Below are positions 32,606 through 41,660 of a DNA stretch of 64,000 bases, piece by piece. Under the pieces are notes generated by a model, which did not search any database, was not told where the DNA came from, and saw only the letters and a list, made by a program, of their open reading frames with translations. The translations under genes and the position numbers were made by a program. The stretch's first letter is position 1. Every line of letters starts with the position of its first letter. This stretch comes from Cellulomonas soli (lineage in GTDB: Bacteria > Actinomycetota > Actinomycetes > Actinomycetales > Cellulomonadaceae). The DNA lies in assembly GCF_013409305.1 (NCBI RefSeq), contig NZ_JACBZJ010000001.1, forward strand, positions 1,674,001 through 1,738,000, in the 5' to 3' direction.

Positions 32606-33972
32606 CCCTGTGCTGATGCCTCAGCCCTCGCGTCGCCGGTACCGGTGGTGGCTCCGATCGTCGCACCATTCTGCGGCAGGGGCAGGGAGGGGTCGGCGGG
32701 CGCGGACGGGGCCGAGCCCGCCGACGGGCGCTCGTGCGAGGTGTCCGTGCGGGGCCACAGCGCGGCCGCCGCGATCCCGGCGGCTGCGGCGACGGCCGCG
32801 AGCACGAGTGCGGCGCGCCCGAGCCCCGCGGCGCCGAGCCATCCGGCGAGGGGGTACGTCACCAGCCAGCACGCGTGGGACAGGGAGAACTGCCCGGCGA
32901 ACGCGGCGGGCAGGTCGCGCCCGGGGACGGACCGGCGGATGAGGCGACCGACGGGTGTCTCCGCCGCTGCCCATCCCAGACCGACGACGACCCACAGCCC
33001 GGAGACGACGAGCAGCCCTGCGCGCGTGTCCGAGAGCCCGAGGGCGAGCGGGACGAGGGCGGTCGCACCCGTCAGCAGCGCGGCGCCGGTGAGCATGACG
33101 CGCCGTTCGTCGACCCGTCGGAGCACGCGGGGCAGGGCGAACGCGCCGGCCATCGACCCGGCGCCGTTGGCGGCGAGCACGAGCGCGACCGTGCCGTCGC
33201 CCTGCCCGAAGCTGCTGCGCACGATGACGACGGTCTGCACGATGACGAACGCGCCGGCAGCCGCCACGGCGAGGTTGAGCGCCAGGACCGGGCGCAGCGC
33301 GGGGGTCCGGGTGAACAGGCGTGCGCCACGGCGGACGCGCACGGCGAACGGTTCGTCCTCACCCGTCTGCTCGTCGGTCGCGCCGTCGGGGGTGCCGGCG
33401 CCCGTGCGCGGGACGGCGACGGAGAGCACGAGGAGCGCCGAGCCGGCGAACCCGATCGACGTGCCTGCGAACAGGCTGGCGGCGGGCACGACGAGCAGCA
33501 GCGCGGCGGCCAGCACGGGGGAGAGCACCGACTCGAGGTCGTACGCGAGCCGGGACAGCGACAGCGCCGCGGTGTAGTCGTCCTCGTCGGGCAGGACGTC
33601 CGGGATGACGGACTGGAAGGTCGGGGTGAAGGTCGCCGAGGCGGCCTGCAGCACGAAGATCAGCACGTAGACCTGCCACACGTCGCCGACGAACGGCAGG
33701 GCCGCGGCGACCGCGCAGCGCAGCACGTCGGCCCCGACCATGACGCGTCGGCGCGGCAGCCGGGCGACGACGGCCGAGGCGATGGGCGCGACCACGACGT
33801 ACGCGACCATCTTGATGGCGAGCGCCGTGCCGAGCACCCCGCCCGCGTGCGCCCCGGCGAGGTCGTAGGCGAGCAGCCCGAGCGCGACGGTGGCCAGCCC
33901 GGTGCCGGCGAGCGCCACGACCTGGGCCAGGAAGAGCCGCCGGTAGACGGGGTGCGAGAGGGCGCGGAGCAC
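32602..33972 (-). CDS. MFS transporter (efflux type)
   Basis: A 456-residue protein with 10-12 predicted transmembrane helices. It begins VLRALSHPVYRRLFLAQVVA, typical of MFS efflux proteins in the MFS_3/Bcr group, and has a loop motif-A-like VARLPRRRVMVGADVLRC. The C-terminal ~50 residues are a polar tail. It is co-transcribed with an ArsR/SmtB regulator and overlaps it by 4 bp, which suggests export of a metal or metal complex. GTG 33972 is the first good start for the family N-terminus; upstream codons are noncoding in character. A palindrome about 21 bp upstream may be the ArsR operator. Confidence 0.85.
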   Translation of the reverse strand: MLRALSHPVYRRLFLAQVVALAGTGLATVALGLLAYDLAGAHAGGVLGTALAIKMVAYVVVAPIASAVVARLPRRRVMVGADVLRCAVAAALPFVGDVWQVYVLIFVLQAASATFTPTFQSVIPDVLPDEDDYTAALSLSRLAYDLESVLSPVLAAALLLVVPAASLFAGTSIGFAGSALLVLSVAVPRTGAGTPDGATDEQTGEDEPFAVRVRRGARLFTRTPALRPVLALNLAVAAAGAFVIVQTVVIVRSSFGQGDGTVALVLAANGAGSMAGAFALPRVLRRVDERRVMLTGAALLTGATALVPLALGLSDTRAGLLVVSGLWVVVGLGWAAAETPVGRLIRRSVPGRDLPAAFAGQFSLSHACWLVTYPLAGWLGAAGLGRAALVLAAVAAAAGIAAAALWPRTDTSHERPSAGSAPSAPADPSLPLPQNGATIGATTGTGDARAEASAQG

Positions 33973-33992
33973 GTCCGCACGGTAGTCAATGG

Positions 33993-34008
33993 TTGCGCAA
34001 TCACGCAA
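33993..34008. promoter_or_regulatory. Candidate ArsR operator upstream of MFS/arsR operon
   Basis: TTGCG at 33993-33997 and CGCAA at 34004-34008 form a 5-6-5 inverted repeat, about 21 bp upstream of the MFS start codon on the minus strand. Metal-sensing ArsR proteins bind imperfect palindromes in this place and repress their own operon. The repeat is short. Confidence 0.42.
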
Positions 34009-34173
34009 TGAGTCAGGGTCGGGCTCCACCCCTCGACGCACCCGCGTGCACCCACCGCAGTACGCGGGTCGATCCCCAGGGGTGACGACCCGGCAGCCGC
34101 CCTCCCGAAGACTGGTCCCCGGACGCACCGGGCACGGCCGGTCGCCGGACGACGAGGCAGACGGGGAACCGAC

Positions 34174-34956
34174 ATGGTGAGCAGCGAGGTCACGAGCCCA
34201 CCCGCGGTCGAACCCGTGTGGCGCGACCTGGCGACCCGCGCGATCGATCACGCACCCGGCCGCGCCTCCGGTCGGCGCCGCACCGACGTCGGCTGGAAGA
34301 TCCTCGCGCACCGGTCCGTGCAGATCGCCTCCGGGCTGCACGCCGTCGGCGTCCGGCACGGCGACCGCGTCTCGCTGATCGTCGAGCCCGGGCCGGAACG
34401 CACCGCCGTCGCCTACGCCTGCTGGCGTCTCGGCGCCGTCGTCGTCACCACGGCGCCCGAGCTCACGCTGCGCCAGCAGGCCCAGGCCCACGCCGTCGCC
34501 CGTCCGGAGGTCGTCGTCGCGGACAGCCGAGGCCTCGTCCTCACCCGCGGCCTGCGCTCCCCGCGGCTGCGCATCGCGACCGAGCGCGTGCCCGTGCTCG
34601 ACGAGCTCGCGCTCGGCGCCCGCTACCACCTGGCCGACCTCGTCACCCGCCGGCTGCTGCTCTCGCTGCCCCTGCCGCCCGCGCCCGACGACGACGCCGC
34701 CCTGGTGTTCGCCGGCACCGGCGAACCGGTCGGGGTGCACTACACGCAGTCCGACCTGGGGCGGCTGCGGGAGATCGCGGCGGACCGCGCGTCGGTCGCC
34801 GCGCTCGCGGACGGCAGCGTCAGGCGGAGCCGTCCGGCCGTCGAGCGGCGGGACGCCACGGTCGGCGCGACCTCGACCGCTAGCGCGTTCGGCAGCGGGG
34901 CCCGAGCGGGTTCTCTGCTGGTCGCCGCAGCGCTCGTCGCACCGATCCTGCGCTGA
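34174..34956 (+). CDS. Truncated adenylate-forming (AMP-binding) domain protein
   Basis: A 260-residue protein that matches only the N-terminal portion of acyl-CoA synthetase/AMP-binding enzymes (usually 500-650 residues). ILAHRSVQIASGLHAVGVRH and GDRVSLIVEPGPERTAVAYA, then CWRLGAVVVTTAPELTLRQQ, correspond to its first subdomain. The P-loop-like signature is degenerate: FAGTGEPVGVHYT stands where STGTPKGV-type sequence is expected, and the lysine is lost. No C-terminal AMP-binding domain follows; instead there is a polar linker and one hydrophobic C-terminal helix (AGSLLVAAALVAPIL). ATG 34174 is a clear start. Either a decayed enzyme or a repurposed binding protein; adenylation is unlikely. 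Confidence 0.6.
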   Translation: MVSSEVTSPPAVEPVWRDLATRAIDHAPGRASGRRRTDVGWKILAHRSVQIASGLHAVGVRHGDRVSLIVEPGPERTAVAYACWRLGAVVVTTAPELTLRQQAQAHAVARPEVVVADSRGLVLTRGLRSPRLRIATERVPVLDELALGARYHLADLVTRRLLLSLPLPPAPDDDAALVFAGTGEPVGVHYTQSDLGRLREIAADRASVAALADGSVRRSRPAVERRDATVGATSTASAFGSGARAGSLLVAAALVAPILR

Positions 34957-35037
34957 TCCCCGTCGGCTCACCGGCCGGTCGGGTTCTGCGGGGCACCTCG
35001 GCCCGCGGGGTCGCGGCGTGCGCGACCGCTCGGGCCC

Positions 35038-35066
35038 GCCCCCTTCGACGGGGGACCGAAGGGGGC
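35038..35066. terminator. Hairpin terminator between convergent genes
   Basis: GCCCCCTTCG at 35038-35047 pairs with 35057-35066 (perfect 10-bp stem, 9-nt loop) in the 297-bp space between the AMP-binding-like gene and the convergent GH95 gene. I see nothing else in that space. Confidence 0.6.
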
Positions 35067-35253
35067 AGGCCCTGCCGCCCGACTCACTCGGGCTCCCAGG
35101 AGAGACGACCGTGCACGACGGGACGGTCGGTCGTACCGCACGGATCCCCGGCGGACCGTCCCTCACCTCGGCCCGCCGCGTTCCCCGTGCATGGATGACT
35201 CTGGTGGGCCGACCTCGAAGAACGGTGGGCGGAGCCTGTGAGCCGCCCGTGGG

Positions 35254-37665
35254 TCAGGCCGCGGGGCCGGCCAGGGGTCCCAGGTGCAGCGGCATCGCGC
35301 CCACGTGCACCCGCAGCTGCTGGTCCCGCTCGACGAGCAGCACCTCGCGCGGCGGCGTGGCCCCGGTGGTGGCGAGCGTGATCTCGGTGACCGCGCCGCG
35401 GTCCCACGTGAGGTCGACGACGAGTCCGCCGCGCGCTCGCAGCCCGCGCACGGTGCCGCTGGTAGCGACGCGGGGGAGTGCGGGCAGCAGGTCGAGCACG
35501 CGCACGCCGTCCTGCGTGCGGTGCGACTGCAGGATCGCCTCGACGACCCCGGCGGCGACGCCGAAGCTGCCGTCGATCTGGAACGGCGGGTGGGCGCACC
35601 ACAGGTTCGGGTAGACGCCGCCGGCGTGGCTCGCGCCGTCGTCGGTGGCCGGGACGGGCGTGAGGTAGCGGTCGATCAGGTCGCCCACACGGTCGCCGCG
35701 GCCCAGGCGGGCCCACAGGGCGACCCGCCAGGCGAGCGACCAGCCGGTGCTGAGGTCGCCGCGCGCGTCCAGGCTGAGCGCGGCCCCCAGGGCGAGCGCG
35801 GGCGTGCCCTGCAGGGTGATGCGGTCGCCGGGGTACAGGCCGTAGAGGTGCGACTGGTGCCGGTGGGTCGGTTCGGCCTCGGGCACGTCGAGCGACCACT
35901 CGGCGAGCCGACCGTCGGGCAGCAGCCGCTCGGTCGGCAGGCCGGCGACCTGCTCGAGGAAGGTGTCGAGCAGCGCGTCGTCCGCCAGCTCGGGCAGCAC
36001 GGCCCGGCAGTCGCGGACGGTCTGCGCGAGCTCGTGCAGCAGGGCCAGGTCGATGGTCGACCCGGGCAGGAGGGCCCGGACCGAGCCGTCCGGGCCGATG
36101 AACGTGTTCTCCGGCGAGCTCGACGGGGCGGTCGTCGTGCCGCCTCCCGGTGCCGGGACCACCCACGAGCTCGCGAAGGCCACGGCTCCGCGCAGCAGCG
36201 GCCAGTGCTCGCGCAGCGTCGCGGTGTCGCCGCCGAACGCGTGGTGCTCCCACAGGGCGCGCGAGAGCCAGACGCCCGCGAGAGCGAAGGCGCTCCAGGA
36301 GACCCCGCCGTCGCCGTGCCCCTCCTGGTGCGCGAAGCCCCACCCGTCCGCGTTGTGGTGGGCCACCCACCCGTCCGCGTCGTACACGTCGCGGGCCACC
36401 CCGGCGCCGGTGACCGAGAGCAGGCGGACGAGTCCGACGAGGGGCTCGAGGCACTCGGGCAGGGCGAGCGTCTCGACGGGCCAGTAGTTCATCTGGGTGT
36501 TGATGTTGAGCGTGTAGTCGCTGTTCCACGGCGGTCGGATCTCGCCGTTCCAGATGCCCTGCAGCGTGGTCGCGCGGGTGCCGGGGCGGGAGGAGGCGAG
36601 CAGCAGGTAGCGGCCGTACTGCACGAGGGTCGTCAGGAGGGCGGGGTCGCGGTGCCCGGCGGACCAGTCCGCCAGGCGGCCCGCAGTCGTCCGCTCGGCG
36701 ACGGTCCCAGCGTCAGCGCCAGACTCGGGGTCGAGGTCGGCATCCGGGTCCGTGGCACCGTCGGTCCCGAGCTCGAGGTGGACCCGGTCCATGAGCGGGG
36801 CGTGGTCGGCGACGTGCCGGGCCCGCAGCTCGTCCCAGGTGCGGCCCGCCGCGACCGCCAGCCGGGTCAGCGCGGTGTCGGGTGCGGGGTCGAGGTCGTC
36901 GGCGGTGCTCGGCACCTCGCTCGGGATCTCGAGGTGGGCGCCGGTCGCCAGGAGGAGGACGACCTCGGTGCCGTGCACGACCAGGTGCTCGTCGCCGGCG
37001 TCGAGCACGTCGCCGACCAGCACCCGGACCCCGACGCTGCCGAGCAGCGAGCGTCCCGGGCCGCCGGCGGTGAGGTCGCCGCGCAGGTGCGCAGGCACGT
37101 CCGCGGGCAGCCGTACCTGCCCGAGCAGGTCCCGGTCGACCAGCCGCGACACGAGCGCGTGCGGCGAGTCGAGCCGGACGGTGAGCCGCAACGGCTCGGG
37201 TGAGGTCCAACGCACCGCGACGACCTGGTCCGGTGCGGAGACGAACGACTCCTGCGCGACGCCATCGGCCGTGCGCCATGAGGCGATGCCCTCGCGCAGG
37301 TCGAGCTGCCGTCGGTAGCCCGCGCCGTGGTGACGGCCGAGCGCGACGTGCACGTCGGCGAGCGGCTGGAACGCCTGCACGTGCCCGACCTGCATGGCGT
37401 CGCTGAGCCGTTCGGCCTCACCGAGGTCGCCGGTGAGCGCCGCCGCCCGCAGCGCCCGGAACGTCGCCGGGTCCGCCTGCGCGTCCGCCCGGCGGCCCGA
37501 CTCGGGGCCGGTGCCGGACCAGAGCCGGTCGTCCGTGAGCTGCAGGACGTCGACGTCGGGGTCGCCCCAGGTCAGCAGCCCGGTGCGGCCGTTGCCCAAC
37601 GGGTAGCCCTCGGTCCACGCCACCCCCGGGCGGTCGTCGAGCAGCACGAGAGGACGAGCGGGCAT
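35254..37665 (-). CDS. Alpha-L-fucosidase, glycoside hydrolase family 95
   Basis: An 803-residue protein of usual GH95 length with no signal peptide. N-terminal beta domain (WTEGYPLGNGRTGLLTWGDP, the family start), linker, (alpha/alpha)6 barrel and C-terminal beta domain. Catalytic features of the Bifidobacterium AfcA type are present: the acid Glu519 in SPENTF and the N-x-N pair Asn387/Asn389 in LNINTQMNYWP that activates water in this inverting enzyme; HPPFQIDGSFG is also conserved. The enzyme would remove terminal alpha-1,2-fucose, as on xyloglucan galactose. ATG 37665 has AGGGAG upstream. Second gene of an operon with GH31 (46-bp gap). Some GH95 members are galactosidases, so specificity is not certain. 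Confidence 0.9.
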   Translation of the reverse strand: MPARPLVLLDDRPGVAWTEGYPLGNGRTGLLTWGDPDVDVLQLTDDRLWSGTGPESGRRADAQADPATFRALRAAALTGDLGEAERLSDAMQVGHVQAFQPLADVHVALGRHHGAGYRRQLDLREGIASWRTADGVAQESFVSAPDQVVAVRWTSPEPLRLTVRLDSPHALVSRLVDRDLLGQVRLPADVPAHLRGDLTAGGPGRSLLGSVGVRVLVGDVLDAGDEHLVVHGTEVVLLLATGAHLEIPSEVPSTADDLDPAPDTALTRLAVAAGRTWDELRARHVADHAPLMDRVHLELGTDGATDPDADLDPESGADAGTVAERTTAGRLADWSAGHRDPALLTTLVQYGRYLLLASSRPGTRATTLQGIWNGEIRPPWNSDYTLNINTQMNYWPVETLALPECLEPLVGLVRLLSVTGAGVARDVYDADGWVAHHNADGWGFAHQEGHGDGGVSWSAFALAGVWLSRALWEHHAFGGDTATLREHWPLLRGAVAFASSWVVPAPGGGTTTAPSSSPENTFIGPDGSVRALLPGSTIDLALLHELAQTVRDCRAVLPELADDALLDTFLEQVAGLPTERLLPDGRLAEWSLDVPEAEPTHRHQSHLYGLYPGDRITLQGTPALALGAALSLDARGDLSTGWSLAWRVALWARLGRGDRVGDLIDRYLTPVPATDDGASHAGGVYPNLWCAHPPFQIDGSFGVAAGVVEAILQSHRTQDGVRVLDLLPALPRVATSGTVRGLRARGGLVVDLTWDRGAVTEITLATTGATPPREVLLVERDQQLRVHVGAMPLHLGPLAGPAA

Positions 37666-37711
37666 CGGTGCTCCCTGGCGGTGCGTGTGCGGTGAGCGGC
37701 GGGCGCCCGGG

Positions 37712-39994
37712 TCAGTCGCCCGAGGGCCAGTCCAGCACGAGCAGGTCGCCCTCGGCACGGACGGGCGTGCCGAGACCGACGGCCGCCGACCAGCCCCGTG
37801 CGGCCTCGGCCCGCAGCTCGACGCGGTCGCCGGTGCGCCGCACGACGATCGTGGCGGGTGCGGTGCCCGTCGGGTCGGGCACGACGCACGTCGACACGTG
37901 CCCGTCCGGCAGGTCGAACAGCCGCAGCACGAGGCCCTCGCGCAGGTCGCGGTCGGGGGTGTCGTCGCGTTCGCCGGTGGCGAGCACCGTGCCGGGGCGC
38001 ACGTACAACGGCAGCGAGTCGAACCCGTGCGTCTCGTGCACCCAGCGCGGTCCGACGACCTGCTCGCCGGTGAGCAGCGAGGTCCACGTGCCTTCCGGCA
38101 GGTAGGTGTCGACCTCGCCGTCGGCGCGCATGACGGGCGCCACGAGCAGGCTGTCGCCGAGCATGTACTGCGTGCCGACGCCTGCGGTGCCCGGGTCGTC
38201 GGGGAACTCCAGGAACATCGGTCGCATCACGGGGATGCCGGTCGTGTGGGCCGTCTCGCCGGTGGCCGCCAGGTAGGGCATGAGCTGCAGCTTGAGGTGC
38301 GTGAACCGGCGGGTGACGTCGACGGCCTCCTCGTCGAAGGCCCACGGCACCCGGTAGGAGTCCGACCCGTGCAGCCGTGAGTGGGAGGACAGCAGCCCGA
38401 ACGCGAGCCACCGCTTGAACACCGCCGGGTCGGGTGTGCCCTCGAAGCCGCCGATGTCGTGGCTCCAGTACCCGAAGCCCGACGAGGCGAGCGAGAGGCC
38501 GCCGCGCAGCGACTCGCTCATGGCCGCGAACGAGGACTCGCAGTCGCCGCCCCAGTGCACGGGGAACTGCTGGCCACCCGCGGTCGCCGAGCGGGCGAAC
38601 AGCACCGCCTGGCCCTCGCCGCGCTCGGCCTTGAGCAGGTCGAACACGGCCTCGTTGTACAGGTGCGTGTAGTAGTTGTGCATGCGCTCGGGGTCGGAGC
38701 CGTCGTGCCAGACGACGTCGGTGGGGATGCGCTCGCCGAAGTCGGTCTTGAAGCAGTCCACGCCCTGGTCGAGCAGCACCTTGAGCTTGCCCTGGTACCA
38801 GGCCACCGCGTCAGGGTTCGTGAAGTCGACCAGACCCATGCCGGCCTGCCACAGGTCCCACTGCCACACCGACCCGTCGGCCCGCTTGACCAGGTAACCC
38901 AGGTCCTTGCCCTCGGCGAACAGGTGCGAACGCTGCGCGATGTACGGGTTGATCCACACGCAGACCTTCAGGTCACGCTCGTGCAGGCGCTCCAGCATCC
39001 CGACCGGGTCGGGGAACGTGGCCGGGTCCCACACGAAGTCGCACCAGTGGAACTGCCGCATCCAGAAGCAGTCGAAGTGGAACACCGACAACGGCAGGTC
39101 CCGCTCCGCCATGCCGTCGATGAACGACATCACGGTCGCCTCGTCGTACGACGTGGTGAACGACGTGGACAGCCACAGGCCGTACGACCACTGCGGCACG
39201 CGCGGCGGGCGACCGGTGAGCGCGGTGTAGCGGCGCAGCACGTCCTTGGGCGTCGGGCCGGCGATGAGCAGGTAGCGCAGGCGCTGGCCGGGCACGGAGA
39301 ACTGCGTGGCCGAGACGACCTCGGAGCCGACCTCGAACGAGACCTCGCCGGGGTGGTCGACGAAGACGCCGTAACCCGCGTCGGAGAGGTAGAACGGCAC
39401 GTTCTTGTACGCCTGCTCGCTGGCGGTGCCGCCGTCGGCGTTCCAGATGTCGACGCTCTGGCCGTTCTTGGCGAACGTGCCGAACCGCTCGCCGAGCCCG
39501 TAGACGTGCTCGCGGACGCCGAGCGTGAGGCGTTCGTGCACCCAGCTGTTGCCCTGCTCGTCGCTGACCAGGCCGACCGACCGTGCGCCGGAGGAGGTGA
39601 GCACGCGTCCGTCCAGCTCGAACTCGAGCGACCACGGACCCTCGGTGGCCACGCGGGCGAGGAGCGGGCCGGTCTGCAGCTCGGCGTAGGGGGCGCCGGT
39701 CTGCTGCGGCAGCAGCACCTTGGCGTCGACGTCCTGGGTCGCGAGCGTGAAGCGCGGCCCGCGGTCGACCCCACCGACGTGGTGCTCGATGGTCACCGCG
39801 ACGACGCCCTCGAGCGGGGAGTCGAGGTGCACGGTCACCAGCGGACGGTTGAGGGTGTCGCCGCGCTCGCGCACCGCGGCGGTGGAGGCGTAGACGTCCA
39901 GCGTGCCGTCGCCCGCCTCGACGTCGACGACGTGCCGCGGGTGGAGCACTCCCAGGCCCTTGCGCAGCAGCCAGTAGCCATCGGTGAACTTCAT
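37712..39994 (-). CDS. yicI: Alpha-xylosidase, glycoside hydrolase family 31 (YicI-like)
   Basis: A 760-residue cytoplasmic enzyme close to E. coli YicI in length and motifs. The nucleophile is Asp418 in FKTDFGERIP (YicI Asp416) and the acid/base is Asp484 in WGGDCESSF (YicI Asp482), with the same 66-residue spacing. FHFDCFWM and SHDIGGFEG also fit. It releases non-reducing-end alpha-1,6-linked xylose from xyloglucan oligosaccharides (isoprimeverose). ATG 39994 has GGAGGTG upstream. First gene of the GH31-GH95 operon, divergent from GH43; the shared 139-bp region holds a LacI-type operator. Confidence 0.93.
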   Translation of the reverse strand: MKFTDGYWLLRKGLGVLHPRHVVDVEAGDGTLDVYASTAAVRERGDTLNRPLVTVHLDSPLEGVVAVTIEHHVGGVDRGPRFTLATQDVDAKVLLPQQTGAPYAELQTGPLLARVATEGPWSLEFELDGRVLTSSGARSVGLVSDEQGNSWVHERLTLGVREHVYGLGERFGTFAKNGQSVDIWNADGGTASEQAYKNVPFYLSDAGYGVFVDHPGEVSFEVGSEVVSATQFSVPGQRLRYLLIAGPTPKDVLRRYTALTGRPPRVPQWSYGLWLSTSFTTSYDEATVMSFIDGMAERDLPLSVFHFDCFWMRQFHWCDFVWDPATFPDPVGMLERLHERDLKVCVWINPYIAQRSHLFAEGKDLGYLVKRADGSVWQWDLWQAGMGLVDFTNPDAVAWYQGKLKVLLDQGVDCFKTDFGERIPTDVVWHDGSDPERMHNYYTHLYNEAVFDLLKAERGEGQAVLFARSATAGGQQFPVHWGGDCESSFAAMSESLRGGLSLASSGFGYWSHDIGGFEGTPDPAVFKRWLAFGLLSSHSRLHGSDSYRVPWAFDEEAVDVTRRFTHLKLQLMPYLAATGETAHTTGIPVMRPMFLEFPDDPGTAGVGTQYMLGDSLLVAPVMRADGEVDTYLPEGTWTSLLTGEQVVGPRWVHETHGFDSLPLYVRPGTVLATGERDDTPDRDLREGLVLRLFDLPDGHVSTCVVPDPTGTAPATIVVRRTGDRVELRAEAARGWSAAVGLGTPVRAEGDLLVLDWPSGD

Positions 39995-40083
39995 CCGGGG
40001 TGCACCTCCGGGGCGGCGCGCCCGTCGTCATCGACGTGCGCGGTGTCGGACACCCGTGGTCCAGGAGTGTTCCGCAGGCGTGG

Positions 40084-40097
40084 TGGCAACGTTACCA
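40084..40097. promoter_or_regulatory. LacI-type operator 1 (GH31/GH43 divergent promoter)
   Basis: TGGCAACGTTACCA, centred on AACGTT, matches the two other operator copies in this window and the general actinobacterial LacI-family pattern. Located between divergent GH31-GH95 and GH43-GH42-DUF624-lacI transcripts, so one site can control both. Confidence 0.8.
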
Positions 40098-40133
40098 TCA
40101 GGGTTCGCCGATGTCGTCGAGAACGGAGAGCCC

Positions 40134-41660
40134 GTGCCATCGCACCACGGCCCGACCACCCCCGGACCTGTCCTGCCCGTCCTGCCGGGGTGTCATCCCG
40201 ACCCCTCGATCTGCTTCGACGGCACGCAGTTCGTGCTCGTGACCTCGTCGTTCACCTACTGGCCCGGGCTTCCGGTGCACGTCAGCACCGACCTGGTGCA
40301 CTGGCAGCCCGCCGGGCACGTGCTCACCAGCCCGGGCGCGCCGGTGCTCGACGGCCTCGAGGTCTCCGACGGCGTGTGGGCGCCGACCGTCCGGTGCCTC
40401 GACGGCGTGCTGCACGTCGTCTTCACCGTCGCACGCGACCGGAAGGGCGCCGAGACGTACCTGTGCACCGCGACCGACCCCGCCGGTCCGTGGTCCGAGC
40501 CGCAGCTGCTGGACACCGAGGGCTTCGACCCCGCGCTGTTCCTCGACCGTGACGGCCGGTGCTGGTTCACGGCGTGTCGCGACTCCCGTACACCCGGGTC
40601 CGGCCCCGGCGAGCTGTTCCTGCGCGAGCTCGACCGGGCCACCGGTCGGCTCGTCGGACCCGAGCACGTGCTCTGGCACGGTGCGCTGGGCGGCGCGTGG
40701 GTCGAGGGCCCGCGCCTGTTCGAGCGCGACGGCCGCTACCACCTGCTCGCCGCCGAGGGCGGCACGGCCCGTCACCACGCCGTCACCGCCGCGACCGCAC
40801 CCGCCGTGACGGGACCGTGGACGACCGACCCCCGCAGCCCGCTGCTGACCCACCGCCACCTCGGTGCCACGGCCGACGTGCAGGCGGTGGGCCATGCGGA
40901 CCTCGTCGACGGCCCGGACGGACGCACGTGGGGCGTCGTCCTCGGCATCCGACCGTTCGACGGCGGCCACGTGCTCGGCCGCGAGACCTTCCTGGTGCCC
41001 GCGGCGTGGGAGGACGAAGGGCCGGTCTTCGCCCCGGGCACAGGCGCACTCGCCCCGGTGCCGGGCGTCGAGACGGCGATCGGCCCGGTGCCCGAGGACG
41101 ACCTCGAATGGGTCGGCCTACGCGGACCGGTCGAGCACACCCGCTCCGGGACCACCCACCTGCTCGCGCCCCGCCCCGACCCGCTCACCTCGCGGGGCCT
41201 CCCCGCCCTGACCGGGCGGCGGCAGGACACCCACGCGTGCACGTTCGCGGCGACCGTCGACGCCGACCGGCTGCCCGGTCCGACCGGCCTGGCCGCGTAC
41301 CAGCACCAGGACGCGCACCTCGCCCTGCGCGTCGAGCCCGGTCCGGCCGGTGCGCACGTCGTGACCGAGCTCGTCGACGCCGACGGGACGCACGAGCTGA
41401 GCCGTCGCCCGGTGCACGGACCCGTGCGGCTCGAGCTGCGCACCGACGGGCGCACGTACCGTGCGGGCGTGGTGGCCGACGGGGTCTTCGTCGAGCACGC
41501 CGCCGTGCCGCACCTGCGGCTGGCCACCGAGCACGTCGGCGGGTTCGTCGGCGTGCTGCTCGCCCTCGTCGCACAGGGTCCGAGCGGCTCGGCGCCCGTC
41601 CCGTTCACCGATGTCCAGCACGTCCGCCAGGTCACCGACGAAGGAGACGACCAGCCGTGA
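40134..41660 (+). CDS. Glycoside hydrolase family 43 protein
   Basis: A 508-residue cytoplasmic GH43 enzyme. The five-bladed propeller has the three acidic residues: base Asp23 (CHPDPSICF), pKa modulator Asp132 (GFDPALF) and acid Glu191 (WVEGPRLF). The C-terminal ~190 residues form a beta-sandwich as in beta-xylosidases of the GH43_11/GH43_12 type. Likely beta-xylosidase or alpha-L-arabinofuranosidase on oligosaccharides. GTG 40134 follows GGAGAG; the upstream in-frame region holds the operator, so it is not coding. GH42 starts inside its stop codon (GTGA), so the two are co-translated. Confidence 0.9.
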   Translation: MPSHHGPTTPGPVLPVLPGCHPDPSICFDGTQFVLVTSSFTYWPGLPVHVSTDLVHWQPAGHVLTSPGAPVLDGLEVSDGVWAPTVRCLDGVLHVVFTVARDRKGAETYLCTATDPAGPWSEPQLLDTEGFDPALFLDRDGRCWFTACRDSRTPGSGPGELFLRELDRATGRLVGPEHVLWHGALGGAWVEGPRLFERDGRYHLLAAEGGTARHHAVTAATAPAVTGPWTTDPRSPLLTHRHLGATADVQAVGHADLVDGPDGRTWGVVLGIRPFDGGHVLGRETFLVPAAWEDEGPVFAPGTGALAPVPGVETAIGPVPEDDLEWVGLRGPVEHTRSGTTHLLAPRPDPLTSRGLPALTGRRQDTHACTFAATVDADRLPGPTGLAAYQHQDAHLALRVEPGPAGAHVVTELVDADGTHELSRRPVHGPVRLELRTDGRTYRAGVVADGVFVEHAAVPHLRLATEHVGGFVGVLLALVAQGPSGSAPVPFTDVQHVRQVTDEGDDQP

